Below are positions 5,182 through 5,770 of a stretch of DNA of 5,770 nucleotides, in pieces. This DNA comes from Thermoplasmata archaeon (GTDB lineage Archaea > Thermoplasmatota > Thermoplasmata > Thermoplasmatales > Thermoplasmataceae), in NCBI GenBank assembly GCA_021845155.1, contig JAKBSB010000093.1, positions 1 through 5,770 of the forward strand, in the 5' to 3' direction. Position numbers and translations under genes: made by a program. Every line of letters starts with the position of its first letter. Within the stretch, counting starts at the first letter, position 1. Under the pieces are notes generated by a model. That model saw only the letters and a list, made by a program, of their open reading frames with translations, had not been told where the DNA came from and searched no databases.

Positions 5182-5770
5182 ATGCTTGATCAGACCAGCC
5201 TTACACAAATAATGATTCTTACTGAAATATTTGACGGAAATGAAAAACCCTCTGAAATATCCAGAAAAATAGGTATAACAATTCAGGGTGTACAGTACCA
5301 CACTAAAATAATGAAAGAGAAAGATCTCATTGACACAAATGGAAAGATCACTGAAAAAGGCTTTGATTTCCTTTATTCCGGCCTGAGCAGTTTCAGAGAT
5401 TTTGTAATGGAAAGCATGTTTAAGCTTGATAATGTCCTTGTCTGGGAGGCCATAGCCATGGAGGACCTGAAAGAAGGCGACATAGTGTGGCTTAAAATGA
5501 ATAATGGGTACCTTTATGCAACTTTGGAGAAGTCGGAAGGGGCTTCGGGCACAGTCATGAAAAAAACTCAAGCAGGCGAAATAGCCGGTATATCCCAGGT
5601 CAAGGGAATAATAAACATGCAGCTTGGGACAGTCAGCATTATTGTTATTCCTGACGTAGAAAATATTATTGAAATGAAAGGGATAATAGAGAAGGTTGGA
5701 AATTTTCTGAAATCACACCCATCCGGAATCCTTGGAGTTCTGGGTGAGGAGGCATTGATAGTTGCAAAGA
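5182..5770 (+). CDS. Winged-helix DNA-binding protein with an archaeal ligand-type C-terminal domain (3' end outside the window)
   Basis: The frame stays open from the ATG at 5182 to the window edge, giving 196 residues with no stop. Residues 1-68 form a winged helix: EIFDGNEKPSEISRKIGIT, then the recognition helix IQGVQYHTKIMKEKDLI and a wing GKITEKGFDFL. The remainder (about 70-196) has a two-part beta-rich segment (WEAIAMEDLKEGDIVWL, then TQAGEIAGISQVKGIINM and GTVSIIVIPDVEN) followed by a helix and SGILGVLGEEALIVAK. From memory this resembles a conserved group of archaeal HTH proteins with an uncharacterised C-terminal domain (the DUF7839 type). That match is recollection, not a search. 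It is divergent from lipB across 118 bp, so it could regulate lipB, but no clear shared operator is visible. Ligand unknown. Confidence 0.75.
   Translation, partial: MLDQTSLTQIMILTEIFDGNEKPSEISRKIGITIQGVQYHTKIMKEKDLIDTNGKITEKGFDFLYSGLSSFRDFVMESMFKLDNVLVWEAIAMEDLKEGDIVWLKMNNGYLYATLEKSEGASGTVMKKTQAGEIAGISQVKGIINMQLGTVSIIVIPDVENIIEMKGIIEKVGNFLKSHPSGILGVLGEEALIVAK

Noticed and set aside
5143..5571. 142-codon minus-strand ORF opposite the HTH gene
   Set aside because: It is antisense to a protein with a clear winged helix, starts in the coding part of that gene and has no promoter or recognisable motif.

Overview
The window looks like chromosomal DNA from an archaeon, most likely a thermoacidophilic euryarchaeon of the Thermoplasmatales type. 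The evidence is a set of archaeal protein families (an aaRS-like asparagine synthetase, an Lrp/AsnC regulator, and an HTH protein of an archaea-type family), heavy use of AGA/AGG and ATA codons, and TATA boxes about 24-26 bp upstream of nearly every start codon with no Shine-Dalgarno sequence. The order-level placement is inference. No mobile element, CRISPR array, tRNA or rRNA was seen.

Layout from left to right. (1) The window opens inside a plus-strand SAM-dependent methyltransferase, of which only the C-terminal 143 residues are present (1-432). A short intergenic stretch with a T-tract follows. (2) A minus-strand Lrp/AsnC regulator (537-968) is divergent from a plus-strand archaeal asparagine synthetase related to AsnRS (1100-2035). 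Their 131-bp shared promoter region carries a perfect 15-bp palindrome and further copies of its half-site. (3) Two more plus-strand genes, each with its own promoter, follow: a short-chain dehydrogenase (2080-2805) and a 1-pyrroline-5-carboxylate dehydrogenase-type aldehyde dehydrogenase (2876-4426). (4) A minus-strand octanoyl/lipoyl transferase, LipB (4395-5063), overlaps the 3' end of the aldehyde dehydrogenase by 32 bp. (5) A plus-strand winged-helix regulator (5182 onward) is divergent from lipB and runs off the right edge.

The genes form mostly single-gene transcription units rather than one operon. The clearest functional unit is the regulator/asparagine synthetase pair. It repeats the arrangement of asnC and asnA in enterobacteria and has a visible candidate operator. 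The aldehyde dehydrogenase (glutamate formation from proline or ornithine) would fit amino-acid metabolism with the synthetase, but no proline dehydrogenase is visible. LipB points to lipoylated 2-oxoacid dehydrogenase or glycine cleavage complexes encoded elsewhere. I see no convincing wholly novel system. The most testable observations are the operator architecture and the presence of a LipB in an archaeal context.
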